From Thermohalobaculum sp038534135 (GTDB taxonomy: Bacteria; Pseudomonadota; Alphaproteobacteria; Rhodobacterales; Rhodobacteraceae), in contig JBCAXJ010000002.1 in NCBI GenBank assembly GCA_038534135.1, positions 1-64,000 on the forward strand: a stretch of DNA of 64,000 nucleotides, given 5' to 3'. A program made the translations under genes and the position numbers. Positions within the stretch are counted from its first letter, which is position 1. Each line of letters starts with the position of its first letter. Positions 1 to 8,017 of this stretch are shown one piece after another. The notes beneath the pieces are model-generated. The model ran no database searches, was not told the DNA's origin, and was given only the letters and a program-made list of their open reading frames with translations.

Positions 1-1
1 G

Positions 2-370
2 GTCGCGGCAGGCGCCCACGTCGCGGTGCGCCACCTGAAATGGTCGGGGTGGGAGCGCGCAGCCCAGCAGCGCGCCGTCGCCATGCTGCGCGCGAAGCTG
101 GACCGCGAGGGCATCCCGCACCAGCCCAACCCCAGCCACATCATCCCGGTGATGGTCGGCGACCCGGTGAAGTGCAAGATGATCTCGGACGTGCTGCTGG
201 ACAGCTACGGGATCTATGTGCAGCCGATCAACTACCCGACTGTGCCGAAGGGGACCGAGAGGCTGCGCTTCACACCCGGCCCGCTGCACACCGAGGCCGA
301 TATCGACCACCTCGTCGGCGCGCTCTCCAACCTCTGGTCCCAGTGCGCCCTGGCAAGACAGGTGGCGTAA
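2..370 (+). CDS. hemA: 5-aminolevulinate synthase, C-terminal part (gene cut by window edge)
   Basis: This is the last 122 residues of a HemA-type (C4/Shemin pathway) 5-aminolevulinate synthase, a PLP enzyme that condenses glycine and succinyl-CoA at the start of tetrapyrrole synthesis. The reading frame is open to the left edge, so the PLP lysine and the N-terminus lie outside the window. The visible part has the typical family ending: SHIIPVMVGDP, then YGIYVQPINYPTVPKGTERLR, then a short helix ending at LWSQCA. Termination is probably at the 30-bp palindrome downstream. The C4-type enzyme supports an alphaproteobacterial host. Confidence 0.95.
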   Translation, partial: VAAGAHVAVRHLKWSGWERAAQQRAVAMLRAKLDREGIPHQPNPSHIIPVMVGDPVKCKMISDVLLDSYGIYVQPINYPTVPKGTERLRFTPGPLHTEADIDHLVGALSNLWSQCALARQVA

Positions 371-385
371 CCCTGTAGTGATCCC

Positions 386-408
386 GTAGGGTGCGCATTG
401 CGCACCTA
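386..408. repeat. Palindromic intergenic repeat, GTAGGGTG family
   Basis: TAGGGTGCGC-ATT-GCGCACCTA forms a near-perfect hairpin just after hemA. It starts with GTAGGGTG like the repeat at 7655-7675 and resembles the one at 11942-11960. All three are intergenic. I infer a small dispersed REP-like family. Confidence 0.5.
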
Positions 409-433
409 GACCTAAACGCGATCAGTCAATCAG

Positions 434-463
434 AAACGGCGCTGGAGGCCTCCAGCGCCGTTT
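434..463. terminator. Bidirectional terminator between hemA and the amidase gene
   Basis: A perfect 30-bp palindrome with 15-bp arms, AAACGGCGCTGGAGG and its complement, sits between the convergent genes. The arms begin with AAA and end with TTT, so each transcript gets a GC-rich stem followed by a short U run. This is the usual form of a bidirectional terminator. Confidence 0.8.
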
Positions 464-545
464 GAATATCGGGCCACACTCGTTCCAACGAGCGACTTAT
501 CGTGCGCGTCTTCAGACAGCGTGTTCAGACAGCGCCGCGTCGACG

Positions 546-1247
546 TCAGCCCAGCTTGATCATCTGTCCGACAGAAATCGCGGACGCGTCCGTGATTGAC
601 GGGTTCAGATGCAAAATCGTCGATACGCTCACGCCCGTCGCGCGCGAGATCCGAAACAGTGTATCCCCGGGCACCACCGTCCAGCTTTCGCCAAGATCCA
701 TCGGCGTTGGCGGTGTGTGCAGATCTTCATCCTCGGTCTCGTCGTGCGGCTGGTTGTTCCACCAGGGAATGACATCAAAGCAAGGACATGCTTTCGGCGC
801 GGCATTGGTCAGCCGGATCAGGTCACGGTGACCCATGATCTTGACGCCTGAACTGTTCCGATGCAGCGAGAGGAAACGCTCGATACCGTCGCGCAGAGTC
901 TCCATCTGCACGGCCGTCATGTTGAATTCGGGCCGGTTCTGGGAATCGACGCCTCCGACGAGCGAGACTCCAAAAGATCGGCCGTTCCAACCTGGGCCGC
1001 ACCCTCCGACATGTGCTCCGGCCCTGCCGATCGGGCGGGTCTTGAAACCGTCATCGGCATCTTCCCAGTCGCCGTTGCGGCGGATGACGGCATTGTAACC
1101 GCACATGCTGAAACCGCGCTGGCGGTGCATCGCATCGACTTCCGCGGCACCGATGTCCCGACCAGGCGGCGTTGCTGTTACATGCACGATGAGATGATCG
1201 TAACGATCCAGTCTGGCGTCTGGTACGCCGGTTGCTCCACGAAACAT
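546..1247 (-). CDS. N-acetylmuramoyl-L-alanine amidase (T7 lysozyme type) with C-terminal LysM
   Basis: 233 residues. The N-terminal half is an amidase_2 domain of the T7-lysozyme/PGRP type: HVTATP with zinc ligand H22, Y51, GHRD with H140, and K152-A-C154-P-C-FDV, matching the zinc and catalytic positions of T7 lysozyme. Residues about 189-232 are one LysM repeat (WTVVPGDTLFRIS...ILHLNP...ISVGQMIKL). It should bind peptidoglycan and cut the MurNAc-L-alanine bond. No signal peptide is visible, as in phage endolysins that depend on a holin, so a captured phage or gene-transfer-agent lysin is possible, although no holin or phage gene adjoins it. The ATG follows a strong GGAGGAAA site. A 280-bp stretch upstream (1248-1528) holds no convincing gene. 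Confidence 0.85.
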   Translation of the reverse strand: MFRGATGVPDARLDRYDHLIVHVTATPPGRDIGAAEVDAMHRQRGFSMCGYNAVIRRNGDWEDADDGFKTRPIGRAGAHVGGCGPGWNGRSFGVSLVGGVDSQNRPEFNMTAVQMETLRDGIERFLSLHRNSSGVKIMGHRDLIRLTNAAPKACPCFDVIPWWNNQPHDETEDEDLHTPPTPMDLGESWTVVPGDTLFRISRATGVSVSTILHLNPSITDASAISVGQMIKLG

Positions 1248-1528
1248 GGCTTTCCTCCGGTAATTGATGTTTCAAACAGTCGTAGTACCAATCTCACCTA
1301 TTGTACGTGATTCTACCGTGATTCGAATAGAAATGGATCGTGAATTCTGCGCGCATTGCTGCCAGAATCTCTTCTTCGGATTTGTAACTACTCCATTGAT
1401 GGATTGCCCTTGCATGTTCTTAGCCTACTTCTCGCGGGTTCCAACAGCCGCACACCGCCACCAAACAATAGAATGCTGCGGCGCCGAAGCGCGGTGTCAC
1501 CCGTGCCGCGAGGGAGTAGTCTCCACCG

Positions 1529-2836
1529 ATGCAAGCCGAGTTCGACGATCATCCGCAACGGGTCGCGCTGACCAACGAACTGCACGCCCGGCCGTTCCAG
1601 CAGGCGACGGCGCCGGGCCGCTTTCTGCATTATGCCTTCAAGCAGCAGAAGAACGCGGCAGAGCGGGATCACTCAGCGGACCGGGCGCATCTGTTGCAGT
1701 TGCTCGACCATTTCGGTGCCTCGCATCCACCGCCCGAAGCACGCCAACACGCGGTAGATCTGGGCCGGTTCCGACTGAAATGGGAAAGCCACACCGAGTT
1801 CGTCAGCTACACTCTGATCGAGGACGGGCCGACCGATACGCTGTTCTCGGGCGATCTGGCCAAGCAGCTCTCGACAAACTGGCTGCGTTCGGCCCCTGGA
1901 AAGACCGTGGCGGCCATTCAGTGCGAATTAATCGACGACCGTGAAGAGGGTGAAGCACAGCGTCCGTTGCCCGAGGCCGTGCTGCGCCATTTCGACCAGC
2001 AGTCGGTCGCCGCGGCCCTTCTTTTGGACGGTCAGGCCATCGCGTTGGGCGACTTCCGCATACACGCCCAGGGTTATACGCGCTTCGCAATTCTTCAGCG
2101 TGGCCGAACCGGACCGCGGCGCCTCGGCCGGGTCACGCAGCGGATGCTCGAGGTCGAGACCTACCGCATCATGGCGATGCTGGCGCTGCCGATTGCCCGC
2201 AATGTCGCTCGGCGTTTGAACGAGGTCGAGCGCGAGCTGTCCGAACTGATCGCCAGCGTCATTGACGAAAGCCGACCGCGCAACGATTCCGAGAACCTTG
2301 CCCAGTTGATGAGCCTGTCAGCCGAGATCGAGGCCATGGCGGCCTCCTCGGCCTTCCGGTTCGATGCGGCTGAAGCCTACGAGCGGATCGTTGACGAGCG
2401 CATCAGCACGATGCGCGAGAAACCGATCCACGGGCGCCAGCAATTCGCTGAATTCATGGCGCGCCGGTTCGACCCGGCCATGCGCACCGTCAGCGCTGCG
2501 AAATCACGGCTGAGCGCTTTGTCGAACCGCGCGGCTCGCACGGGCGAATTGCTGCGCACCCGGGTAAACGTCACGCTGGAACAGCAGAACAAATCACTGC
2601 TGGAATCGATGGACCGGCGTGCGGGCTTTCAGTTTCGCCTGCAGGAAACGGTCGAGGGTCTGTCGGCGGTTGCCATCAGCTACTATGCGATCAGCCTGTT
2701 CGGGTATCTTCTGGACCCGGTGGCAGCAATGGTCGGTATTGGCAAACCCACCCTTCTGGCCATCGTAACACTTCCCGTCGTGTTTCTGGTCTGGTGGTTC
2801 ACCCGGCAGATCCGCAAGCGCGCAGGCGCGCTCTGA
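1529..2836 (+). CDS. DUF3422 family membrane-anchored protein
   Basis: 435 residues, matching the alphaproteobacterial DUF3422 family by its opening (HPQRVALTNELHARPF), charged coiled-coil middle (about 210-350) and two hydrophobic segments near the C-terminus (about 385-430, SYYAISLFGYLLDPV... and LLAIVTLPVVFLVWWF). The body is probably cytoplasmic with a C-terminal membrane anchor. The biochemical function of the family is not known to me. The ATG lies about 13 bases after GAGGGAG. The gene ends 12 bp before the convergent chemotaxis-type gene, with no terminator visible in the gap. Confidence 0.85.
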   Translation: MQAEFDDHPQRVALTNELHARPFQQATAPGRFLHYAFKQQKNAAERDHSADRAHLLQLLDHFGASHPPPEARQHAVDLGRFRLKWESHTEFVSYTLIEDGPTDTLFSGDLAKQLSTNWLRSAPGKTVAAIQCELIDDREEGEAQRPLPEAVLRHFDQQSVAAALLLDGQAIALGDFRIHAQGYTRFAILQRGRTGPRRLGRVTQRMLEVETYRIMAMLALPIARNVARRLNEVERELSELIASVIDESRPRNDSENLAQLMSLSAEIEAMAASSAFRFDAAEAYERIVDERISTMREKPIHGRQQFAEFMARRFDPAMRTVSAAKSRLSALSNRAARTGELLRTRVNVTLEQQNKSLLESMDRRAGFQFRLQETVEGLSAVAISYYAISLFGYLLDPVAAMVGIGKPTLLAIVTLPVVFLVWWFTRQIRKRAGAL

Positions 2837-2848
2837 TCAACGTTCGGG

Positions 2849-5419
2849 TCACGTCGGCAAGGCCGTCGCATCCTGCGCACCTGTCGCCATATCGGGAGCC
2901 TTGTGAAACATCAGGGTCGCCCCGCGAAGTTGCCCTTCGTTGTTAAAGAATGGCGCGATGTCGAGGTCGTAGACACCCTCGGCAGCGGTCAACCTGCGTG
3001 ACATCGGCCGACCGACCGACAGTGCCTCGTTACAGAATTCACTGACCGATGAAATCCCGTCCGGGAACTTGCACTGAGACAGGTGCGGCCGGTCCATGTG
3101 GCGCACGACGTCCATCAGCTTCGCGGCGGCTCCGTTCATCTTTGTGACATGCATCGAAACGTCAACGATGATCAGCGGCGACTGGACGCTCTCGAGCACC
3201 GCCGCCTGTTCGTCATTGAGCAGGTTCATCTCGTAGGTCGAGATCTGAAGCTCCTCATTGACGGTTGTCAGCTCCTCATTCGCAGACTGAAGTTCTTCGT
3301 TCGACGTCTCGATCTCCTCGTTGGTGGATTGCAGTTCCTCGTTGGTCGATTGGAACTCCTCGATCGTGGTCTGTAACTCCTCGTTCGTGGTTTCGAGTTC
3401 CTCGATCGTCTGCTGATGCTCGTGCTGCAGTTGCCGGATCTCGTTCTCGAGCGTCTCGATATGTTCCAAAGCCTCGCGGCTGATGCCGTCGCCCAGGGCC
3501 GGTTTCGGCTTGGCGGGACGCCCTTCCTCACGAAACGCCAGCAGCGCGTACTGTTCATCAAGGCCGGGCGCCTGAATCGGATAACACTCTATGTGAACCA
3601 GGTGGTCCCGCTCGTCGGTTAGAATACCCGTCGTCGCAGAGCGTTTCTCGTTCTGCCGCAATGCGCTGCTGACAAGCCCCCGGGCCGTCGCCGAAAGTTC
3701 CGGGCGCAGCATCGAGATGTCAAAGCGCAACCGGGACTGATCGGTCAGCGACGAATATTTCGAGACGTTTCCGAAGACCCGGACGATCTTCAAATCGGAC
3801 TGCAAAAGTAGCGCGTCCGGCCCGACCATCTGGGCAAGCCGCTCGAACAGAAGCTGGTTCTTGTCACTCTGGACAGACTGGTCTCTGTTGACCGGCGGGG
3901 CTTCCAGTCGCGGTGCCACGGGTGTCGTGGGCGGGATCACGTCGCGGACCACGTGGTCCACTTTGCGTTTTCGGTAAAGATGCGCGCGGTGATCGAAGAC
4001 TTCAAAGAGACTGGCGTGAACACTCACGGTCTCGGATTTTCCAAGAAACAGCATTCCTTTCGATGAAAGCGAGTAGTTCAGCCGTGAAAGCACCCGCTCC
4101 TGAAGTCGCTCACCGAAATATATCATCAGGTTTCGGCAGCAAATCAGATCGATGTTCAAGAAAGGCGGATCCATGCAGATATCATGGCGCGAGAACACGA
4201 TCGATTTCTTTAAGCTGGGATCGACAAAAAGACGATCGTTCTTCAGCTGAGCATAGGTTTGCAGCAAATCCGATGGGATATCCGTGGCTGCAGAGCTGGG
4301 ATAGATCCCCTGGCGGGCAACCTCCAATGCACCCGGATCGATATCCGTTGCGAAGATCTGCAAGGTATCCTTGTTGAGCTTGCCCGGTGAGCCCAGGGCA
4401 TCCGCGAACTGCATCGCGACCGAGTAGGCTTCTTCACCGGTCGCGCATCCGGCAACCCAGACACGGATCGGATCGACGCCTTTGGTGCTGATCAGATCGT
4501 CGATGACCTCGCGGAGCTTTTGAAATTCTATCGGGTCGCGGAAGAACCGTGTCACGGAGATCAGCAGATCCTGGAAGACTGCGCGCACCTCGGCCGGACT
4601 CGACCGGCATAGGTTTGTGTATTCGCGGAATGACGTGATACCCACCGCTGCCATCCGTCGCTCGATCCGCCGCCTGACAGTGGTCTGCTTGTAGTCCTGA
4701 AAATCGACGCGCGTGGCGGAATGCACGATCTGCAGCAGATCGAGAAGCGGGTTCTGGTCGGATTCCGTCTGACGCAGGGACTCGAGATTGCGCGGGAGCG
4801 AAAGAATTCTCTGAAGCTTCTGCGCGATCTCTGTCGGTGGCAGAACGAGATCGACACACCCGGTCTCGACCGCGGCAAGCGGCATGCCGTCATACTTTGC
4901 CGTCTGATCGTCCTGCGCGATGGTGATCCCGCCAGCCGCCTGAATGGCCTGAAATCCGTAGCTCCCGTCCGATCCGGTGCCCGAGAAGATTATGCCGACG
5001 GCCTGCTCCCCGAAGCTTTCCGCGGCACTTCGAAAGAAGCGATCGACCGATGGCCTGGGTGAACCGGAATGCTGACTGGGTTGCACCAGGCGCAACAGCT
5101 TGTCTTCGACGCTGATGTCCCAGCTCGGCGGCGTCACGTAGATTGTATTGCGTTCGATCGGGACACCATCCGAGACATCCTGGACCCGCAGCTTCGTTTC
5201 GCGATCGACCAGTGTGGTCAGCAGGCTGTGGTGATCGGGGGACAGGTGCTGGACGATCACATAGGCTGCTGGAAGATCTTCGGGCAAATGCTTGACGAAT
5301 TCGCGGATGGCTTCGAGCCCGCCTGCCGAGGCCCCGATCCCGACGAGATGAAGACCATCTGTATCGTCCCAAAGCGCTGTGCCGGTTTCGCGATCCTGCT
5401 CTAGTGTCTCGTCGGTCAT
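2849..5419 (-). CDS. CheB-CheR fusion protein with coiled coil and PAS domain
   Basis: 856 residues. Residues about 22-205 are a CheB methylesterase domain with its catalytic triad visible: S31 (GIGASAGG), H58 (VQHLSPDH) and D151 (GTGSDGSYG). Residues about 228-495 are a CheR SAM-dependent methyltransferase (WVAGCATGEE at 321-330, FSRHDICMDPPF, DLICCRNLMIYF). A long heptad coiled coil of repeated EELQTTNEE units follows, then a single PAS domain. Related proteins often continue into a histidine kinase, but this one stops after the PAS, so it would need a separate output partner. No CheY, CheA or receptor gene is nearby. A full CtrA box lies 64 bp upstream at 5483-5497, and an unknown gene diverges from the same region. 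Confidence 0.9.
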   Translation of the reverse strand: MTDETLEQDRETGTALWDDTDGLHLVGIGASAGGLEAIREFVKHLPEDLPAAYVIVQHLSPDHHSLLTTLVDRETKLRVQDVSDGVPIERNTIYVTPPSWDISVEDKLLRLVQPSQHSGSPRPSVDRFFRSAAESFGEQAVGIIFSGTGSDGSYGFQAIQAAGGITIAQDDQTAKYDGMPLAAVETGCVDLVLPPTEIAQKLQRILSLPRNLESLRQTESDQNPLLDLLQIVHSATRVDFQDYKQTTVRRRIERRMAAVGITSFREYTNLCRSSPAEVRAVFQDLLISVTRFFRDPIEFQKLREVIDDLISTKGVDPIRVWVAGCATGEEAYSVAMQFADALGSPGKLNKDTLQIFATDIDPGALEVARQGIYPSSAATDIPSDLLQTYAQLKNDRLFVDPSLKKSIVFSRHDICMDPPFLNIDLICCRNLMIYFGERLQERVLSRLNYSLSSKGMLFLGKSETVSVHASLFEVFDHRAHLYRKRKVDHVVRDVIPPTTPVAPRLEAPPVNRDQSVQSDKNQLLFERLAQMVGPDALLLQSDLKIVRVFGNVSKYSSLTDQSRLRFDISMLRPELSATARGLVSSALRQNEKRSATTGILTDERDHLVHIECYPIQAPGLDEQYALLAFREEGRPAKPKPALGDGISREALEHIETLENEIRQLQHEHQQTIEELETTNEELQTTIEEFQSTNEELQSTNEEIETSNEELQSANEELTTVNEELQISTYEMNLLNDEQAAVLESVQSPLIIVDVSMHVTKMNGAAAKLMDVVRHMDRPHLSQCKFPDGISSVSEFCNEALSVGRPMSRRLTAAEGVYDLDIAPFFNNEGQLRGATLMFHKAPDMATGAQDATALPT

Positions 5420-5482
5420 CTGAAAATCCCCGGCCAGTCCGCAGATTGGGCCTCGAAGGACTAAACCTTTGATTAATCATTA

Positions 5483-5497
5483 TTAACAAAGCGTTAA
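5483..5497. promoter_or_regulatory. Putative CtrA box between the CheB-CheR gene and the divergent unknown gene
   Basis: TTAA-CAAAGCG-TTAA followed by C is an exact match to the alphaproteobacterial CtrA consensus TTAA-N7-TTAAC. A further TTAA half-site lies at 5473-5476 and a palindrome TGATTAATCA at 5470-5479. The site is 64 bp from the start of the CheB-CheR gene and about 117 bp from the start at 5614, so it could serve either or both. Confidence 0.55.
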
Positions 5498-5613
5498 CCC
5501 TAACCCGCGAAGCGCGAGAAGCGCGTCAAACTTGATTAAATTTGCTTACATTTTTTTAACCATTCGTTTCCAAACAAGGACACCGCGGTCGACGCTTGCA
5601 TTACGGAGTAACC

Positions 5614-6393
5614 ATGCGCGAAATTGCCCAACTGCCACGAGCCGGCAGCCCGGAGAAGTTGATCATCAACCTCTGGCGGAACCCGGATGGCACCTTGTTT
5701 ACGCGGAGCGTCGAGATTGTCGATCAGGTCACGCGCGTCCGGTTTTCGTTCAACAGCGATTTCACCATTGACGGTATTTTCAAGAACGGCGCTGTTCGGG
5801 CGCTGAAGGATATTGTTCAGGATTCGAGCAATCGTCGCGGTATGCTCATCCTGCCGGACCTGAAGATCCAGCTTGAAGGGATTCTGCTCAGTGGCTGCCG
5901 GGTTTTGATCACGGCGACCGAGCAGGGTATCGAGAACATCATGATCCGTTTCGCGAAGTACTACGGACGGGTGAATGCACTGTTCAACGAAGGGTTCTCG
6001 CATCGCGACTCTCTGGCGGAAGATGCGGTCGATCAGGCGGTCGAGGCGCTCGAGAAAGTTTATCTGCCGCTGCGCAACTTTTCCTACTATCTCAGCGACT
6101 TCCTGAACCGGTTCCCGAATGTGCTTGGCAAACAGCGCACAGAGTTTCTGCGCAAGATCAGCAACGAGATCACGACGTTGGGCTATTTTACCGACCTCAT
6201 CAGCCACTACGTGAGTTCGCAGGAGATCATAGCCCGGACGCGCGGATCCGAAGCGCGGCAGACGGTCGATCATTCGGTCGATCATCTGGTGCCGGAGCAC
6301 GTCCTCGCCAAACGCGCTGAGCACCGGGATTACCGGTATTCAGAGCAATCCGCGCTTGAGAACGATGACAGCGATGTGGCCCGCAGTGCCTGA
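5614..6393 (+). CDS. Unknown protein divergent from the CheB-CheR fusion
   Basis: 259 residues from an ATG preceded by ACGGAGTAACC. The TTG six codons upstream has a weaker context. I do not recognise the family. The N-terminal half (to about 120) looks like a beta-rich domain (INLWRNPDGTLFTRSVEIVDQVTRVRFSF... ILPDLKIQLEGILLSGCRVLITA). The second half is predicted helical (FAKYYGRVNALF, AVDQAVEALEKVYLPLRNFSYYLSDFLNRF). There is no signal peptide or membrane segment. The tail (about 215-259) is charged and low-complexity. Codon use fits the neighbours, which favours this strand over the overlapping antisense frame. The shared, probably CtrA-controlled promoter suggests a role linked to motility or signalling, which is inference only. 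Confidence 0.7.
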   Translation: MREIAQLPRAGSPEKLIINLWRNPDGTLFTRSVEIVDQVTRVRFSFNSDFTIDGIFKNGAVRALKDIVQDSSNRRGMLILPDLKIQLEGILLSGCRVLITATEQGIENIMIRFAKYYGRVNALFNEGFSHRDSLAEDAVDQAVEALEKVYLPLRNFSYYLSDFLNRFPNVLGKQRTEFLRKISNEITTLGYFTDLISHYVSSQEIIARTRGSEARQTVDHSVDHLVPEHVLAKRAEHRDYRYSEQSALENDDSDVARSA

Positions 6394-6426
6394 GCAGATC
6401 TGAACGGAGGTTCGCCTACACGGAGT

Positions 6427-6945
6427 TTACCGGCTGAACGCGGTGACCGGCGCGGCTTCACGCTGGAAATAGACCAGATCGAGCGCAGGCGCATCGGCGC
6501 CGATCTGCGTCAGCATCGCATGGCATTGGCCGCGGTGATGGGTCTGGTGATTGAAGAAATGCGCGAGCGCGGGCGAGAGCGACTGCGTCATGCGCGTGTG
6601 GTCGGTCATGGTGATGTAACTGAATTCGGCAGCAAGCTGCTTTTCCGTCAGCGCGCCGGTGTAGCCGATGATGTCCCGATCCAGCGCTTCGCGTCTGCGC
6701 CGAAGCTCGCCCGGTTCGTCATGCGCGATGTGCGATAGTTTCCAGGGCGGGTTCGGCAGGCCGCGAAACCGGGACATCCAGACCAGGTCCGCCACGTAGA
6801 TGTGGTTGAGCGTTCCGTGAAGCGAGTGGAAGTACGCCCCGAGATCGCGGCGAAAGACATCGTCGGCCAGGCCGTAGACGGCATCGAACACACGACAATT
6901 GGCCCAGGAATTGTAGTCCGCCATCATTTCGAAATGGGCTTTCAC
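6427..6945 (-). CDS. DinB family protein, putative metal-dependent enzyme
   Basis: 172 residues with the DinB/YfiT four-helix pattern: YNSWANCRVFDA near the N-terminus, H48 in the first helix pair (GTLNHIYVADL), and FFNHQTHHRGQ near residue 131-140 supplying the other metal-binding histidines (H133, H136 or H137). DinB proteins are nickel- or zinc-binding enzymes, several of which are thiol-dependent S-transferases. The substrate here is unknown. The gene is monocistronic, converges with the unknown gene at 5614 and diverges from ndk across a 270-bp AT-richer region that holds a CRP-like site. Confidence 0.85.
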   Translation of the reverse strand: MKAHFEMMADYNSWANCRVFDAVYGLADDVFRRDLGAYFHSLHGTLNHIYVADLVWMSRFRGLPNPPWKLSHIAHDEPGELRRRREALDRDIIGYTGALTEKQLAAEFSYITMTDHTRMTQSLSPALAHFFNHQTHHRGQCHAMLTQIGADAPALDLVYFQREAAPVTAFSR

Positions 6946-7056
6946 TGGTCCGATCCCCTTGTTCCTGTTTCCCCGTTCGATGCGGCGAGGGACGGTGACG
7001 CAGCGTTCTGCCTGTCCTTGGCCTCTGGGAAGAATGCAGAGTTACAAATTAATTAA

Positions 7057-7072
7057 TGTGACGAAAGTCACA
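7057..7072. promoter_or_regulatory. CRP/FNR-family-like palindrome upstream of ndk and dinB-like gene
   Basis: TGTGAC-GAAA-GTCACA is a perfect inverted repeat equal to the CRP consensus TGTGA-N6-TCACA. It lies about 146 bp before ndk and about 112 bp before the DinB gene. Confidence 0.45.
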
Positions 7073-7217
7073 AACTCCAGACACCCGTGAGTTGTATGAT
7101 AATCAGCTGCCCAATTGGAATTCACGCGGCCAGCCCGCGCCGATTTGGCGCTTTTGCTGGCTCAAACCCCGTGCTATCCGCCCGGCCAACCCCCAACCCT
7201 GCCAAGAGGACGGACCC

Positions 7218-7640
7218 ATGGCTGCTACGCGCACATTTTCGATCATCAAGCCGGATGCCACCAACCGCAACCTGACGGGCGCGATCAACGCCAAGCTGGA
7301 AGAGGCGGGCCTGCGGATCGTCGCCCAGAAGCGAATCCACATGACCAAGGCACAGGCCGAGAAATTCTACGAAGTGCACGCCGAACGCCCGTTCTACGGC
7401 GAACTGACCGACTTCATGTGCTCGGCGCCGGTCGTCGTTCAGGTTCTGGAAGGCGAGGATGCGGTGGCCACCAACCGCAAGGTCATGGGCGCCACGAACC
7501 CGGCCGAAGCAGACGCGGGCACCATCCGCAAGGAGTTTGCACTCTCGATCGGGGAAAACTCGGTCCACGGCTCGGATTCTGACGAGAACGCCGCCATCGA
7601 GATGGCCTACTTCTTCGCCGGGATCGAACTCGTCGGCTGA
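7218..7640 (+). CDS. ndk: Nucleoside diphosphate kinase
   Basis: 140 residues, the standard family length. NDK transfers the gamma phosphate of ATP to NDPs through a phosphohistidine. The sequence has the opening RTFSIIKPDAT, the middle ERPFYGEL and the active-site segment NSVHGSDS with catalytic H117. The ATG at 7218 follows AGAGGA, and the start matches the family N-terminus exactly, although the frame is open further upstream. The transcript probably ends at the GGGTGGGCG hairpin at 7655-7675. Confidence 0.98.
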   Translation: MAATRTFSIIKPDATNRNLTGAINAKLEEAGLRIVAQKRIHMTKAQAEKFYEVHAERPFYGELTDFMCSAPVVVQVLEGEDAVATNRKVMGATNPAEADAGTIRKEFALSIGENSVHGSDSDENAAIEMAYFFAGIELVG

Positions 7641-7654
7641 CCAGACGTCACGTA

Positions 7655-7675
7655 GGGTGGGCGCCTCGCCCACCC
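7655..7675. repeat. GGGTGGGCG palindromic repeat, likely bidirectional terminator
   Basis: GGGTGGGCG-CCT-CGCCCACCC is a perfect 9-bp stem with a 3-nt loop, preceded by GTA. It lies between the convergent ndk and TfoX-C-like genes. It is nearly the same element as 11942-11960 and related to 386-408. Confidence 0.65.
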
Positions 7676-7684
7676 GTCGCCGCA

Positions 7685-8008
7685 CTACAAGCGCACACCC
7701 ACCGCATTCAGATCCTCGCGCAACGCGGTATCCGGATCGGATTTGCGCTCCGCAACGATGGCGTCGAACCGCGCACGCAGTTGTGCCTTCTCCACACTAT
7801 CGCAATCGTTCCAGGGCCGCCCCTGCAAACCCATCACCATCGCATAGTACGCGATAAAATGCGGTCGGGAACCCGAAGTGAGCAACCTTCGGTACGCCTC
7901 GTCCGCTCCCAGTGCCCGAAGTTCCGAGGCCGTATGAATCCCTGCCTTGGCAAAGACTTCGTCGCTGCGCGGGCCAAGATTTCGAATGGTTGATACCGGA
8001 TCGGACAT
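7685..8008 (-). CDS. TfoX C-terminal domain protein
   Basis: 107 residues. The first 75 match the TfoX/Sxy C-terminal domain (IRNLGPRSDEVFAKAGIHTASELRALGADEAYRRLL...), a small helix-hairpin-helix-like fold. It has no TfoX N-terminal domain, and the last 30 residues are a charged tail. The gene starts 9 bp after boxR ends and is probably the last gene of the box operon transcript. A link to benzoate metabolism is not expected from the family and may be only positional. Confidence 0.8.
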   Translation of the reverse strand: MSDPVSTIRNLGPRSDEVFAKAGIHTASELRALGADEAYRRLLTSGSRPHFIAYYAMVMGLQGRPWNDCDSVEKAQLRARFDAIVAERKSDPDTALREDLNAVGVRL

Positions 8009-8017
8009 TGGCCGATC

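Noticed and set aside
546..1247. Prophage lysis module around the amidase
   Set aside because: The amidase resembles an endolysin, but no holin, portal, tail or integrase gene lies within reach.
5536..6324. A 262-codon antisense frame opposite the unknown gene at 5614
   Set aside because: It has no plausible ribosome-binding site or motif. The + strand has good codon use and a proper start.
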